Part shown: piece by piece, positions 8,604 to 16,554 of the stretch
Layout: the number at the start of each line of letters is the position of its first letter
How positions within the stretch are numbered: the stretch's first letter is position 1
Origin: Thalassotalea insulae
Lineage (GTDB): Bacteria; Pseudomonadota; Gammaproteobacteria; Enterobacterales; Alteromonadaceae
Direction: 5' to 3'
NCBI RefSeq assembly: GCF_030161395.1
Contig: NZ_BSST01000001.1
Span: 2,728,001-2,792,000, forward strand
DNA length: 64,000 nucleotides
Translations under genes and position numbers: made by a program
Notes under the pieces: generated by a model
Told to the model about the DNA's origin: nothing
Seen by the model: the letters and a program-made list of their open reading frames with translations, nothing else
The model's database searches: none

Positions 8604-9377
8604 ATGCGTATTGGTATCGTACTCATATTTGTCTGTATTTTTCAGTTTCCTGCACATGGCTGCAATACTGAGTCAGCCAAACGGGTGCTGGATACTTTGC
8701 AATGGGTTGCAGAGGATTACCCTCCTTATAATTACCTCAATAATGATGGAGAGATATCCGGTATTTTTACTGATGCCTTATTAGCGATTTACCGCGAGCT
8801 TAAGCTACCTCTGAGCTCGGATGAAATTAAAGTGATACCTTGGGCGCGTTTATATCATTTAATGCTACAAAAGCCCGGTTATGCTGCGTTTTCTATGACA
8901 GTTACAGAGCCTCGGCGGCAACTATTTAAGTTAATTCCACTCCCTTATACCAGCAATATTTCCATCATGGTGAAAGCAGCAAATAAAAAGGCATTACAGG
9001 ATAAGCCCTTAAATGAATTATCTATTGCGGTGGTGAGAGAAGATATTGGGCAGCATTTGTTAGATTCACAGCAGATAAAAGCAAAGCAGATCTTGACAAC
9101 TTCTGCTTTTGGTATGTTGAAAATGTTAATACATGAGCGGGTTGACGCTATCGCTTATGCTGAAGATGTCGCGCACTTTCAGATTAGAAAATTAGGACTT
9201 GGTAAAGATCCGCTAGTACCCATTTATATACTTGAAAGTCATTCAATCAATAATTTTATTTTTCATCGCGATATTGACACATGTGCGATTAAATTGTTTG
9301 TTGACGCCATTGAGCGCTTACATCAGCAAGGTAAGATAAAGCGTATTATCGATAAATATTTACATAAGCCACTGTAA
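8604..9377 (+). CDS. Periplasmic solute-binding-like protein (SBP_bac_3 type)
   Basis: A 257-residue protein with signal peptide MRIGIVLIFVCIFQFPAHG and a family-3 solute-binding domain (LQWVAEDYPPYNYLNNDGEI near the N terminus, GKIKRIIDKYL at the C terminus). It lies 116 bases after a related but diverged gene on the same strand, again with no permease or ATPase nearby. The ligand is unknown; uptake seems less likely than sensing, or a role with a distant partner. Confidence 0.7.
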   Translation: MRIGIVLIFVCIFQFPAHGCNTESAKRVLDTLQWVAEDYPPYNYLNNDGEISGIFTDALLAIYRELKLPLSSDEIKVIPWARLYHLMLQKPGYAAFSMTVTEPRRQLFKLIPLPYTSNISIMVKAANKKALQDKPLNELSIAVVREDIGQHLLDSQQIKAKQILTTSAFGMLKMLIHERVDAIAYAEDVAHFQIRKLGLGKDPLVPIYILESHSINNFIFHRDIDTCAIKLFVDAIERLHQQGKIKRIIDKYLHKPL

Positions 9378-9398
9378 TGAAAGTATTTAATGCATGTA

Positions 9399-10370
9399 CT
9401 ACATTGAACGATTAGCGGCGATATGCGCTAATGCAACCAACGCCTGTTTATGTTCTGATTCTGGTAACGCTGCGAGAGCTTGAATGGCTTTGTCGGCTTC
9501 TTGCTCGGCAATTTTTTGGGTATAACGTAAAGAGCCGGTTTGTTCCATTGCTGTTAAAATAGCATCTAGGTTATCCATGCCATTCCCTGTTTCTATCGCT
9601 TCTTTAATCAACTGGCTTTGTTGCAGGTTTCCGTGCTGCATAGCATATAATAGTGGCAATGTTGGCTTACCTTCGGATAGGTCGTCACCGACATTTTTAC
9701 CCATTTCCTTGGCATCGGCAGTGTAATCCATAATATCGTCGACTAACTGAAATGCGGTGCCAAGATATTTACCATAATTTAGCATCGCTTGTTCGATATG
9801 CGCGGGTTGCTCTGAAACTACAGCAGCTAACCGAGTTGCTGCTTCAAATAGTTTTGCCGTTTTACAGTAGATCACCTGCATATAGCTTTCTTCAGTTGTA
9901 CTGGCATCATTACAATTCATTAACTGCAATACTTCACCTTCGGCAACTATGTTAGTGGCATCGGATAGAATATCCATGATCTTCATATTGCCGAGTTTAG
10001 TCATCATCTGGAAAGAACGGGTATAAAGAAAATCGCCAACTAAGACACTGGCGCTGTTACCAAATAGTGCATTCGCGGTTTCTCGTCCCCGGCGCATATC
10101 TGATTCATCAACGACATCATCATGTAGCAGGGTCGCGGTATGGATAAATTCGACAATGGCAGCTAGATCAATATGTTGATTGCCTTGATAACCTAAAGCT
10201 CGGGCTGTTAGCACACTGAGTAGTGGTCGCATACGCTTACCACCACCATTAACAATATAAATACCTAACTGATTAATCAGGGCGACATCTGAATGAAGTT
10301 GTGAATAAATAAGCTCATTAACGGCAGTCATATCAGCTTGCGCTAATGTTTGTATCTTGTTGAGATCCAT
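9399..10370 (-). CDS. ispB: Octaprenyl diphosphate synthase
   Basis: Trans-isoprenyl diphosphate synthase that builds the side chain of ubiquinone/menaquinone from FPP and IPP. Both Asp-rich motifs are visible: LLHDDVVDESDMRRGR and LVDDIMDYTAD. The GGGKRMRP segment binds IPP. Starting at MDLNKIQTLAQADM gives 323 residues, the same as E. coli IspB; an in-frame ATG at 10412 would add 14 residues. Neither start has a strong ribosome site. It is divergent from rplU, as in many gammaproteobacteria. Confidence 0.93.
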   Translation of the reverse strand: MDLNKIQTLAQADMTAVNELIYSQLHSDVALINQLGIYIVNGGGKRMRPLLSVLTARALGYQGNQHIDLAAIVEFIHTATLLHDDVVDESDMRRGRETANALFGNSASVLVGDFLYTRSFQMMTKLGNMKIMDILSDATNIVAEGEVLQLMNCNDASTTEESYMQVIYCKTAKLFEAATRLAAVVSEQPAHIEQAMLNYGKYLGTAFQLVDDIMDYTADAKEMGKNVGDDLSEGKPTLPLLYAMQHGNLQQSQLIKEAIETGNGMDNLDAILTAMEQTGSLRYTQKIAEQEADKAIQALAALPESEHKQALVALAHIAANRSM

Positions 10371-10512
10371 AAGGCGAATGTGGTAACCCGAATTTACTGT
10401 TTTCGTTATCATTTTAATGACGCTAAGTTTACACTAAATCGCCTTCAATTGAAGTCAATATTGAGGGCGATAAAATAATAGCAATTAATTGATATTTTTC
10501 TCAGAATTATAC

Positions 10513-10541
10513 TTGCGATCATTTTGAGCTTCGCGTAGAAT
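10513..10541 (+). promoter_or_regulatory. Sigma-70 promoter of rplU-rpmA
   Basis: A -35 element TTGCGA (10513-10518) and a -10 element TAGAAT (10536-10541) are separated by exactly 17 bases, about 60 bases before the rplU start. This is the best housekeeping promoter match I noticed in the window. Confidence 0.65.
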
Positions 10542-10599
10542 TCGCGCCCTATATTTTTAAATTTAGCGTCAGTATACACAGGCGCAGTACGGAGTAGCT

Positions 10600-10911
10600 A
10601 TGTACGCGGTATTCCAAAGCGGTGGTAAACAGCACCGTGTCTCTGAAGGACAAACAGTTCGTTTAGAAAAAATCGAACTTGAAGTTGGTGCTTCAGTTGA
10701 ATTCGAAAACGTTTTAATGATCGCCGACGGTGAGAACATCAATGTAGGCGCGCCTTACATTGCTGGCGGTAAAGTAACAGCTGAGGTTGTTACTCAAGGT
10801 CGTGGTGATAAAGTTAAAATTGTTAAGTTTAAACGTCGTAAGCATTCACGCAAGCAGCAGGGCCATCGCCAATGGTTCACTGAAGTGAAAATTACTGGTA
10901 TTAACGGCTAA
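10600..10911 (+). CDS. rplU: 50S ribosomal protein L21
   Basis: Large-subunit protein bL21, 103 residues, normal length. The start MYAVFQSGGKQHRVSEGQ and the basic KFKRRKHSRKQQGHRQ segment are family hallmarks. It is first in an operon with rpmA 18 bases downstream and is transcribed from a clear sigma-70-like promoter. Confidence 0.98.
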   Translation: MYAVFQSGGKQHRVSEGQTVRLEKIELEVGASVEFENVLMIADGENINVGAPYIAGGKVTAEVVTQGRGDKVKIVKFKRRKHSRKQQGHRQWFTEVKITGING

Positions 10912-10929
10912 TTTTAGGAGCATTTTCAG

Positions 10930-11187
10930 ATGGCACATAAGAAGGCAGCAGGTAGTACCAAAAACGGTCGTGATTCAGAAAGTAAACGCTTAGGTGTTAA
11001 GCGTTTTGGTGGTGAGTCTGTATTAGCAGGTAACATTATTGTTCGTCAACGTGGTACTAAATTCCACGCAGGTGACAACATGGGTATCGGTAAAGACCAC
11101 ACATTATTTGCTTTAGCTGACGGTAAGGTTCAGTTTGAAGTTAAAGGTCCTAAAAACCGCAAGTTTGTAAGTATTGTTGCTGAATAA
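10930..11187 (+). CDS. rpmA: 50S ribosomal protein L27
   Basis: Large-subunit protein bL27, 85 residues, whose N-terminal tail MAHKKAAGSTKNGRDSES reaches the peptidyl transferase centre. The core contains GVKRFGGE and IIVRQRGTKFH. A good ribosome site (TAGGAG) precedes it. It is second in the rplU-rpmA operon, which ends at the terminator 11205-11236. Confidence 0.98.
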   Translation: MAHKKAAGSTKNGRDSESKRLGVKRFGGESVLAGNIIVRQRGTKFHAGDNMGIGKDHTLFALADGKVQFEVKGPKNRKFVSIVAE

Positions 11188-11204
11188 CAATATTTAAGCA
11201 TTCG

Positions 11205-11236
11205 AAAAACCCTGCTGTTTGGCAGGGTTTTTTTTT
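11205..11236 (+). terminator. Terminator after rpmA
   Basis: AAAAACCCTGC and GCAGGGTTTTT pair around a short loop and are followed by a long T run. Confidence 0.92.
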
Positions 11237-11470
11237 ATATACAGGAAGTATGGTATGCCACGGTGCCATGGATGGTAAAGAGTGGCGATATACAGGATGT
11301 ACGGTATAAAGTGGGTTCAAGGATGAATAGGAGCGCATATGTACATGACTGCAAGAATACATGAGGTAGAGCGAAGCAGGATGCCGGAGCCGATGATGTA
11401 CGGTGAGCTTTTCCTGACAAAACTAGATACCTACATCAGTGTAGGCAATAGCGTGGGCATGGATGTGTAA
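11237..11470. repeat. Repeat-rich non-coding region before obgE
   Basis: About 230 bases that look different from neighbouring intergenic DNA, G-rich on the + strand. A 21-base unit beginning ATATACAGGA recurs at 11237-11257 and 11288-11308 with 18 of 21 positions identical. GATGTACGGT occurs at 11296-11305 and again at 11395-11404. Several further GGATG motifs occur (in CATGGATGG, CAAGGATGA, GCAGGATGC and CATGGATGT). No plausible gene is present on either strand. I interpret it as a degenerate interspersed repeat cluster. Confidence 0.55.
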
Positions 11471-11589
11471 CAGCGGCTAAATTGTTAAAAATCGAAAATG
11501 TTAAATTACTATCCTTTTTATAGTAATTAAGTGGCTAAAATCGCTTATAATACATACAAGCAGTTTATTTTGGAGTGTTTTATAACACC

Positions 11590-12747
11590 ATGAAATTTGT
11601 AGATGAAGCAGAAATTCGTGTCGAAGCTGGTGATGGCGGTAACGGCTGTGTCAGTTTTCGCAGAGAAAAATATATTGAGTTCGGTGGTCCTAATGGTGGC
11701 GACGGTGGTGATGGCGGCGACGTTTACCTAATTGCTGATGAAGGACTAAATACTCTAATAGACTATCGCTTTGAACGTTTTCATCGAGCACAACGTGGTG
11801 AAAATGGTAAAAGTCGCGATATGACAGGTAAAGGTGGCTCAGATTTATATCTTAAAGTACCTGTTGGTACAAGAGCTATCGATGTTGATACAGAAGAGTT
11901 AATTGGCGACCTTACTAAGCATAAGCAAACACTTATGGTAGCTAAAGGCGGCTGGCATGGTTTAGGTAATACGCGCTTTAAAAGCAGTACTAACCGGGCG
12001 CCTCGTCAAAAAACTGATGGCACCCCGGGTGAAATTCGTGGTTTGAAGCTTGAATTGCTACTCTTAGCTGATGTCGGTTTACTTGGTTTACCGAATGCGG
12101 GTAAATCAACCTTAATCCGTAGTGTTTCAGCGGCGAAACCGAAAGTTGCGGATTACCCGTTTACCACTTTAGTACCTAATCTTGGCGTCGTACGCTTGGA
12201 TGCTCAGCGCAGTTTTGTTATTGCTGATATTCCAGGATTAATTGAAGGTGCTGCTGATGGTGCCGGCTTAGGCACTCAGTTTTTAAAACACCTTGAACGT
12301 TGCCGTGTGTTGTTACATGTCGTTGACATTATGCCCGTTGATGGTTCCGATCCGTTAGAGAATGCTAAAACCATTATTAATGAATTGGAATGCCACTCGG
12401 CCAAGTTAGCTGATAAACCTCGTTGGCTAGTACTCAATAAATTCGATTTGTTGCTAGAAGAAGAAGCGGACGCCTTAGCGAAAGAAATTGTTGAAGGATT
12501 AAACTGGCAAGGGGAAGTGTTTCGTATTTCTGCCTTTAATAAGCAAGGTACTGATGAGTTATGCCGAGAATTAATGGACTTTATTGACACTATTCCTGGT
12601 GAAGTTGAAGAAACGCCGGAAGAAAAATCAGTTGAGTTTAAGTGGGATACCTACCATCAGGAAGCAGTTGAAAATTGGGATGATGATCTTGATGACGACG
12701 ACTGGGATGAAGATGAATATGATGTTGAAGTAGAGTATCGTCGATAA
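11590..12747 (+). CDS. obgE: GTPase ObgE/CgtA
   Basis: Essential ribosome-associated GTPase involved in 50S maturation and stress responses. The glycine-rich Obg fold is visible (GDGGNGCVSFRREK, GGPNGGDGGDGGDV). The G domain has the P loop GLPNAGKSTLIRSV, DIPGLIEGA (G3) and NKFD (G4). An acidic tail (DDDLDDDDWDEDEYD type) ends the 385-residue protein. I use ATG at 11590, which matches the universal MKFVDEA start; a GTG at 11575 would add five residues. It is followed by a perfect-hairpin terminator. Confidence 0.97.
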   Translation: MKFVDEAEIRVEAGDGGNGCVSFRREKYIEFGGPNGGDGGDGGDVYLIADEGLNTLIDYRFERFHRAQRGENGKSRDMTGKGGSDLYLKVPVGTRAIDVDTEELIGDLTKHKQTLMVAKGGWHGLGNTRFKSSTNRAPRQKTDGTPGEIRGLKLELLLLADVGLLGLPNAGKSTLIRSVSAAKPKVADYPFTTLVPNLGVVRLDAQRSFVIADIPGLIEGAADGAGLGTQFLKHLERCRVLLHVVDIMPVDGSDPLENAKTIINELECHSAKLADKPRWLVLNKFDLLLEEEADALAKEIVEGLNWQGEVFRISAFNKQGTDELCRELMDFIDTIPGEVEETPEEKSVEFKWDTYHQEAVENWDDDLDDDDWDEDEYDVEVEYRR

Positions 12748-12773
12748 CATTCATTTGGAATTATTAGTATATT

Positions 12774-12804
12774 AGGCTTATTGGGATCCCAATAAGCCTT
12801 TTTT
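12774..12804 (+). terminator. Terminator after obgE
   Basis: A perfect 26-base palindrome (arms AGGCTTATTGGGA / TCCCAATAAGCCT) is followed by TTTTTG. Confidence 0.9.
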
Positions 12805-12913
12805 GTTTTTATTCATTACTTCTTAGAGGTAAAGAAGCTGAGGTAGGTATATATTTTGTCTATTGGTGCAGCATGATAGAATTGCTTTACCGTTGAGTTT
12901 ATAGAATACGAAT

Positions 12914-13405
12914 ATGACCATTCTTTCCATGATAGTTGCCCATGCCGATAACCGAATAATTGGTAAGGACAATGATATGCCTTGGCATTTACCGGCCGAT
13001 TTAGCCTACTTTAAAAAAACCACGTTAGGTAAACCTGTGGTGATGGGTCGAAAAACCTTTGAATCTATTGGTCGTCCGTTACCTGGCCGACAAAATATCG
13101 TGATTTCCCGTGATCAAAACTATCAGGCAGCAGGAGTTGATGTCGTCAGTTCTGTTGAACAGGCACTTAAATTAGCCGGTGATGTTGAAGAAATTATGGT
13201 GATTGGTGGGGGTGCTATTTATGCGCATTGCTTACCTTTTGCAGATCGCCTTTATGTCACTCAAATCAAAGCTGCAATTGATGGAGATACTCAATTTCCC
13301 ACGTATGAGCAGGGAAATGATTGGCAGCTAGTGTCTTCCGAGCTATATCAGGCGGATGAAAAAAATGCCTATGATCTCGATTTTTGTGTTTATCAACGTA
13401 AGTAA
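12914..13405 (+). CDS. folA: Dihydrofolate reductase
   Basis: NADPH-dependent reduction of dihydrofolate to tetrahydrofolate. At 163 residues it is the normal chromosomal FolA type. Conserved elements are NRIIGKDNDMPWHLPADLAYF, including the catalytic Asp; VVMGRKTFESIGRPLPGR, the NADPH site; and IMVIGGGAIY. Its position upstream of apaH, with three genes in between, recalls the folA-apaH neighbourhood of enterics. Confidence 0.97.
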   Translation: MTILSMIVAHADNRIIGKDNDMPWHLPADLAYFKKTTLGKPVVMGRKTFESIGRPLPGRQNIVISRDQNYQAAGVDVVSSVEQALKLAGDVEEIMVIGGGAIYAHCLPFADRLYVTQIKAAIDGDTQFPTYEQGNDWQLVSSELYQADEKNAYDLDFCVYQRK

Positions 13406-13424
13406 CTTGGGGTAAATAATTACA

Positions 13425-14315
13425 GTGTACCCACTTAGTTATATCGAACCCGTATTTCGTCCTCCTAGTGAATGGAAAAGCCTGATCTTACAAGTCACAA
13501 ATGGTTGTTCATGGAACCAATGCACCTTTTGTGAAATGTATACGGCAGAGCAAAAAAAATTTCGTCCTAAAAAAACAGACCAAATCGAGCAAGAGTTACA
13601 GAGTATAGCTGCTTCAGGCATACCGGTTCATAGAGTATTTTTAGCCGATGGTGATGCCATGATGTTGCCGTTCAATCGCTTGAAAGAAATACTCTTACTT
13701 ATCAAGCAGTATTTACCACAAGTAACGCGAGTTTCTAGCTATTGTTTACCAAGAAACTTAAAAAATAAAACCGTTGAGCAGTTGCATGAATTAAGCTTGT
13801 TGGGCTTAAAGCTCATGTATATTGGTTGTGAAAGTGGTGACGATCAAGTATTAGCATTAGTTGAAAAAGGTGAAACTTTCGAAAGTTCGCTCGAAGCACT
13901 CAATAAAATAAAGCAGGCGGGGATGAAAAGTTCGGTGATGATACTGAATGGTTTAGGTGGTCCTAAGTATTCGCAGCAGCATGCTGTTAACTCCGCTAAG
14001 TTGATGAATGCCGCCCAGCCAGACTACTTATCAACACTGGTGGTCTCTTTCCCGTTGGGAGAGGAGCGATTTGCTCAAGGGTTTAATGGCGAGTTTCGTC
14101 AATTAAGCCAGCAAGAGTTATTTCAAGAAATGCAATGGTTGTTGCAGGAGCTTAAACTTGAAAAAACGATTTTTCGCTCAGATCATGCATCAAACTATTT
14201 AGTGCTAAAAGGGATTTTAGGGCAAGACAAAGAGAAATTGCTAGCGCAAGTAAATACCGCCTTAACTGCCCCTTCAGAAGTACAATTACGACAGGAGTGG
14301 CAACGAGGTTTGTAG
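13425..14315 (+). CDS. Radical SAM protein (CX4CX2C variant)
   Basis: Radical SAM enzyme of 296 residues. The 4Fe-4S motif near residue 28 is CSWNQCTFC, that is CX4CX2C rather than the classical CX3CX2C; this spacing occurs in a subset of the superfamily. GLKLMYIGCESGDDQVL matches the core beta strand after the SAM site. No second Fe-S cluster or B12 domain is evident. Translation probably starts at the GTG at 13425, preceded by GGGG about 12 bases away. It lies 19 bases after folA and is probably co-transcribed, but the reaction is unknown. Confidence 0.8.
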   Translation: MYPLSYIEPVFRPPSEWKSLILQVTNGCSWNQCTFCEMYTAEQKKFRPKKTDQIEQELQSIAASGIPVHRVFLADGDAMMLPFNRLKEILLLIKQYLPQVTRVSSYCLPRNLKNKTVEQLHELSLLGLKLMYIGCESGDDQVLALVEKGETFESSLEALNKIKQAGMKSSVMILNGLGGPKYSQQHAVNSAKLMNAAQPDYLSTLVVSFPLGEERFAQGFNGEFRQLSQQELFQEMQWLLQELKLEKTIFRSDHASNYLVLKGILGQDKEKLLAQVNTALTAPSEVQLRQEWQRGL

Positions 14316-14338
14316 TTTTTTAAATTAAACAAATTTAA

Positions 14339-14366
14339 AGGCCTTATCGCTCAAGCGATAAGGCCT
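14339..14366. terminator. Bidirectional terminator between convergent genes
   Basis: A 13-bp perfect stem (AGGCCTTATCGCT / AGCGATAAGGCCT) with a 2-base centre separates the radical SAM gene from the M6 protease. AT-rich flanks on both sides fit use in both directions. Confidence 0.8.
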
Positions 14367-14390
14367 GATTTCTTTAGAAGTTAATATTGA

Positions 14391-16304
14391 TTAAATTTTA
14401 ACTTCGTTACTGTAAGCTGATTGGGCTGTAGTATTTATCGCTTTTATACGATATTTGAACGTACCTGAACCTGGAGTGTCGTTAAAGCTCGTGGTATTAG
14501 CAGATACGGTTGCTAAGGTGCTAAAGCTACATGTTTTGTTGCCGCCCTTACCTGTTTCTTGACAACGTTCGATAATAAACTGATCTTCATTAGCAGAGTT
14601 ATCTTGCCAGTTTAATGATGCTGTTTTAATCGCATTTTTACCTTTTCCTGATGTTTGTACACTAATTGTTAGGTTAGTTGGAGCTGGTAAATCACCTCCC
14701 GTTGTATCACAATTATTGAGACAAAAGGTCATGGTTGAGGCAGAATTACTGATACTGGTAATCGAATTACCTGTTTGGTTAATCATACCACTTTGGTAGG
14801 TATCTGTATTTGGGTAGCCGTCAGGACCTTGATTTAAGGTGTTATTGCCTTGTCCATGAAAAACATCGCCAGCATCACCTCTGTTTGTACCTTTTTCGAG
14901 TTCATAAGCGCCATCAGCTTGTAATAAAGCCACCTGATAATGGTTACCATTTTCTGGCCAGCGGCGTTGTCCTGGATAGCCTTCAGTATTATGTCCTGTT
15001 TGCTCATCAATATGCCAAATAGCTAAGCCACCTTGTGGAACTGTACAATCAAAGCCAGAGTTTTGACGATTTTCTACTAACAGGTATTCTCCGTTTGGAA
15101 AGCCTTTAGTGATTTTATATACGTCTGGATTCTGCTCGGCTTGACGTAAGCTATATTCACCATCACTACTGATAATTTGAGGTGAGTACCAGCCTAATTG
15201 TGTTTTACTCCAAGGAGAGAAGTGAGGAGGGCAGTATTGTGTGCCTTGAAAATCCCATGAGTTAGCCATAAGACCGAATGAACCAATACCAGCGCCGCCG
15301 CCGTCAGTATCGTATAAATCAGGTAAACCAAAGAAATGACCAGTCTCATGCGCAATTACACCAATACGACCAATTTCTGTGCCTGAAGTACTCCAAAGTG
15401 CTGGACTGATGTGATAGTCGTTTACGGTAACGCCTTCTTCAGATGTCCAAGCAGAGCTCTGCATTGCCCAACGATGTGACCAAATACGATCGTTTTGGCT
15501 TGCCCCATCAGCGTCTGTTCCGCCCCATTCAGCACCATAGCCAGAATGTAAAAATGCAATAGCGTCTATTGTACCATCGCCATCAGAATCAAAATCGTTA
15601 AAGTTAACCGTTTGATCAAGTTCGGTTAATGCTTCGCGCAATCCTTCCCATAATGTTTGATCACCTGATTGACCATTGGCGTAGTACGCTTCAGTTTGAG
15701 ATAAGGTGATCCATGCATATACGGTTGAATTTAATTGAAACTGGCCGTAGGAATTTTCAAGGTATAAATCACGAATGCTGCCGGTTGGTGCTAGGTTTGC
15801 GTCACCACCAACCGCATTGAATAATGTATCTATATCATTGACAGAAGGTAAAGCTCTTGAGGTATGATCAGCAAAACGTATCAAAACCACTAAATTATTA
15901 ACTGCTCCTACTGGGAGCACACCTTGTTTGGTTTCATTGTCAGCAAGTTTTTTAGCAGACTCAGCTTGTACAGCAGCCGAAGGTTTCAATCCTTTTTGTA
16001 AACCTAGCGCTTTCGGGTTAGCTTTGCCAACGATGTGCGAAGACGCCTTTAAACGACCATTATTATCTTTCTTAGCATATTTATACCAACCTTGATGTTT
16101 TACTATGGTGTAACCATTATTATCTTCGTTCCAGTGAAAGTGTTCATCACCTTTTACTCTAAGTTGGATGATAGTGCCGTCCGGTTGCTTGTCTAAAACT
16201 AAGTGTGGACTCGCTTGGTTTGCTAATGCTAAAGGCGATAAAGCAAGTTGACAGCTTAAGCCTAATGCTGCAGCTATGGTGGCTAATTTAGATTTAAATT
16301 TCAT
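14391..16304 (-). CDS. Secreted M6 family metalloprotease
   Basis: Extracellular zinc protease of the immune-inhibitor-A family, 637 residues. A signal peptide of about 28 residues (ending LALA) is followed by a propeptide-like region. The catalytic motif HETGHFFGLPDLYD starts at residue 319, and SFGLMANSWD downstream corresponds to the Met-turn region. The C-terminal 90 residues, after TTGGDLPAPTNLTISVQT, look like a fibronectin type III domain. It probably degrades proteins in the medium. It is transcribed alone and toward the radical SAM gene, with a shared hairpin between them. Confidence 0.9.
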   Translation of the reverse strand: MKFKSKLATIAAALGLSCQLALSPLALANQASPHLVLDKQPDGTIIQLRVKGDEHFHWNEDNNGYTIVKHQGWYKYAKKDNNGRLKASSHIVGKANPKALGLQKGLKPSAAVQAESAKKLADNETKQGVLPVGAVNNLVVLIRFADHTSRALPSVNDIDTLFNAVGGDANLAPTGSIRDLYLENSYGQFQLNSTVYAWITLSQTEAYYANGQSGDQTLWEGLREALTELDQTVNFNDFDSDGDGTIDAIAFLHSGYGAEWGGTDADGASQNDRIWSHRWAMQSSAWTSEEGVTVNDYHISPALWSTSGTEIGRIGVIAHETGHFFGLPDLYDTDGGGAGIGSFGLMANSWDFQGTQYCPPHFSPWSKTQLGWYSPQIISSDGEYSLRQAEQNPDVYKITKGFPNGEYLLVENRQNSGFDCTVPQGGLAIWHIDEQTGHNTEGYPGQRRWPENGNHYQVALLQADGAYELEKGTNRGDAGDVFHGQGNNTLNQGPDGYPNTDTYQSGMINQTGNSITSISNSASTMTFCLNNCDTTGGDLPAPTNLTISVQTSGKGKNAIKTASLNWQDNSANEDQFIIERCQETGKGGNKTCSFSTLATVSANTTSFNDTPGSGTFKYRIKAINTTAQSAYSNEVKI

Positions 16305-16442
16305 GATTTAATTCCTTCTCAATATTCGTTATTTTTATCAGATAAAAGACTAGTAATGCGGGACACTAAATCTCTTAGGCTATTAATTGCATGATTTGGA
16401 AAAGTTACTTAGCGAATTAGCGACAATTTTTCATTCATTTGC

Positions 16443-16464
16443 GACTAATACCAATTTGATTAAT
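16443..16464. repeat. Second copy of the dispersed GACTAATACCAATT repeat
   Basis: GACTAATACCAATT at 16443-16456 is identical to 6579-6592; here it continues as TGATTAAT. It lies in the 250-base gap between the M6 protease start and the MCP end. Confidence 0.5.
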
Positions 16465-16510
16465 AAAAGAACAATGATATTGATAGTTGATAGGGATTTT
16501 TTTGCGCAAT

Positions 16511-16538
16511 AAAAAACCGCCTATTGGCGGTTTTTTAT
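16511..16538 (-). terminator. Terminator after the MCP gene
   Basis: AAAAAACCGCC and GGCGGTTTTTT pair around a short loop, just past the stop codon of the leftward chemotaxis receptor gene. The T run is present in that direction. Confidence 0.85.
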
Positions 16539-16554
16539 TAAAGCTAATTTTAAA

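Noticed and set aside
11150..11420. Two overlapping minus-strand frames of 61-70 codons before obgE
   Set aside because: They run through the rpmA terminator and the repeat cluster, and the repeated peptide VYRH/VYK only mirrors the DNA repeat.
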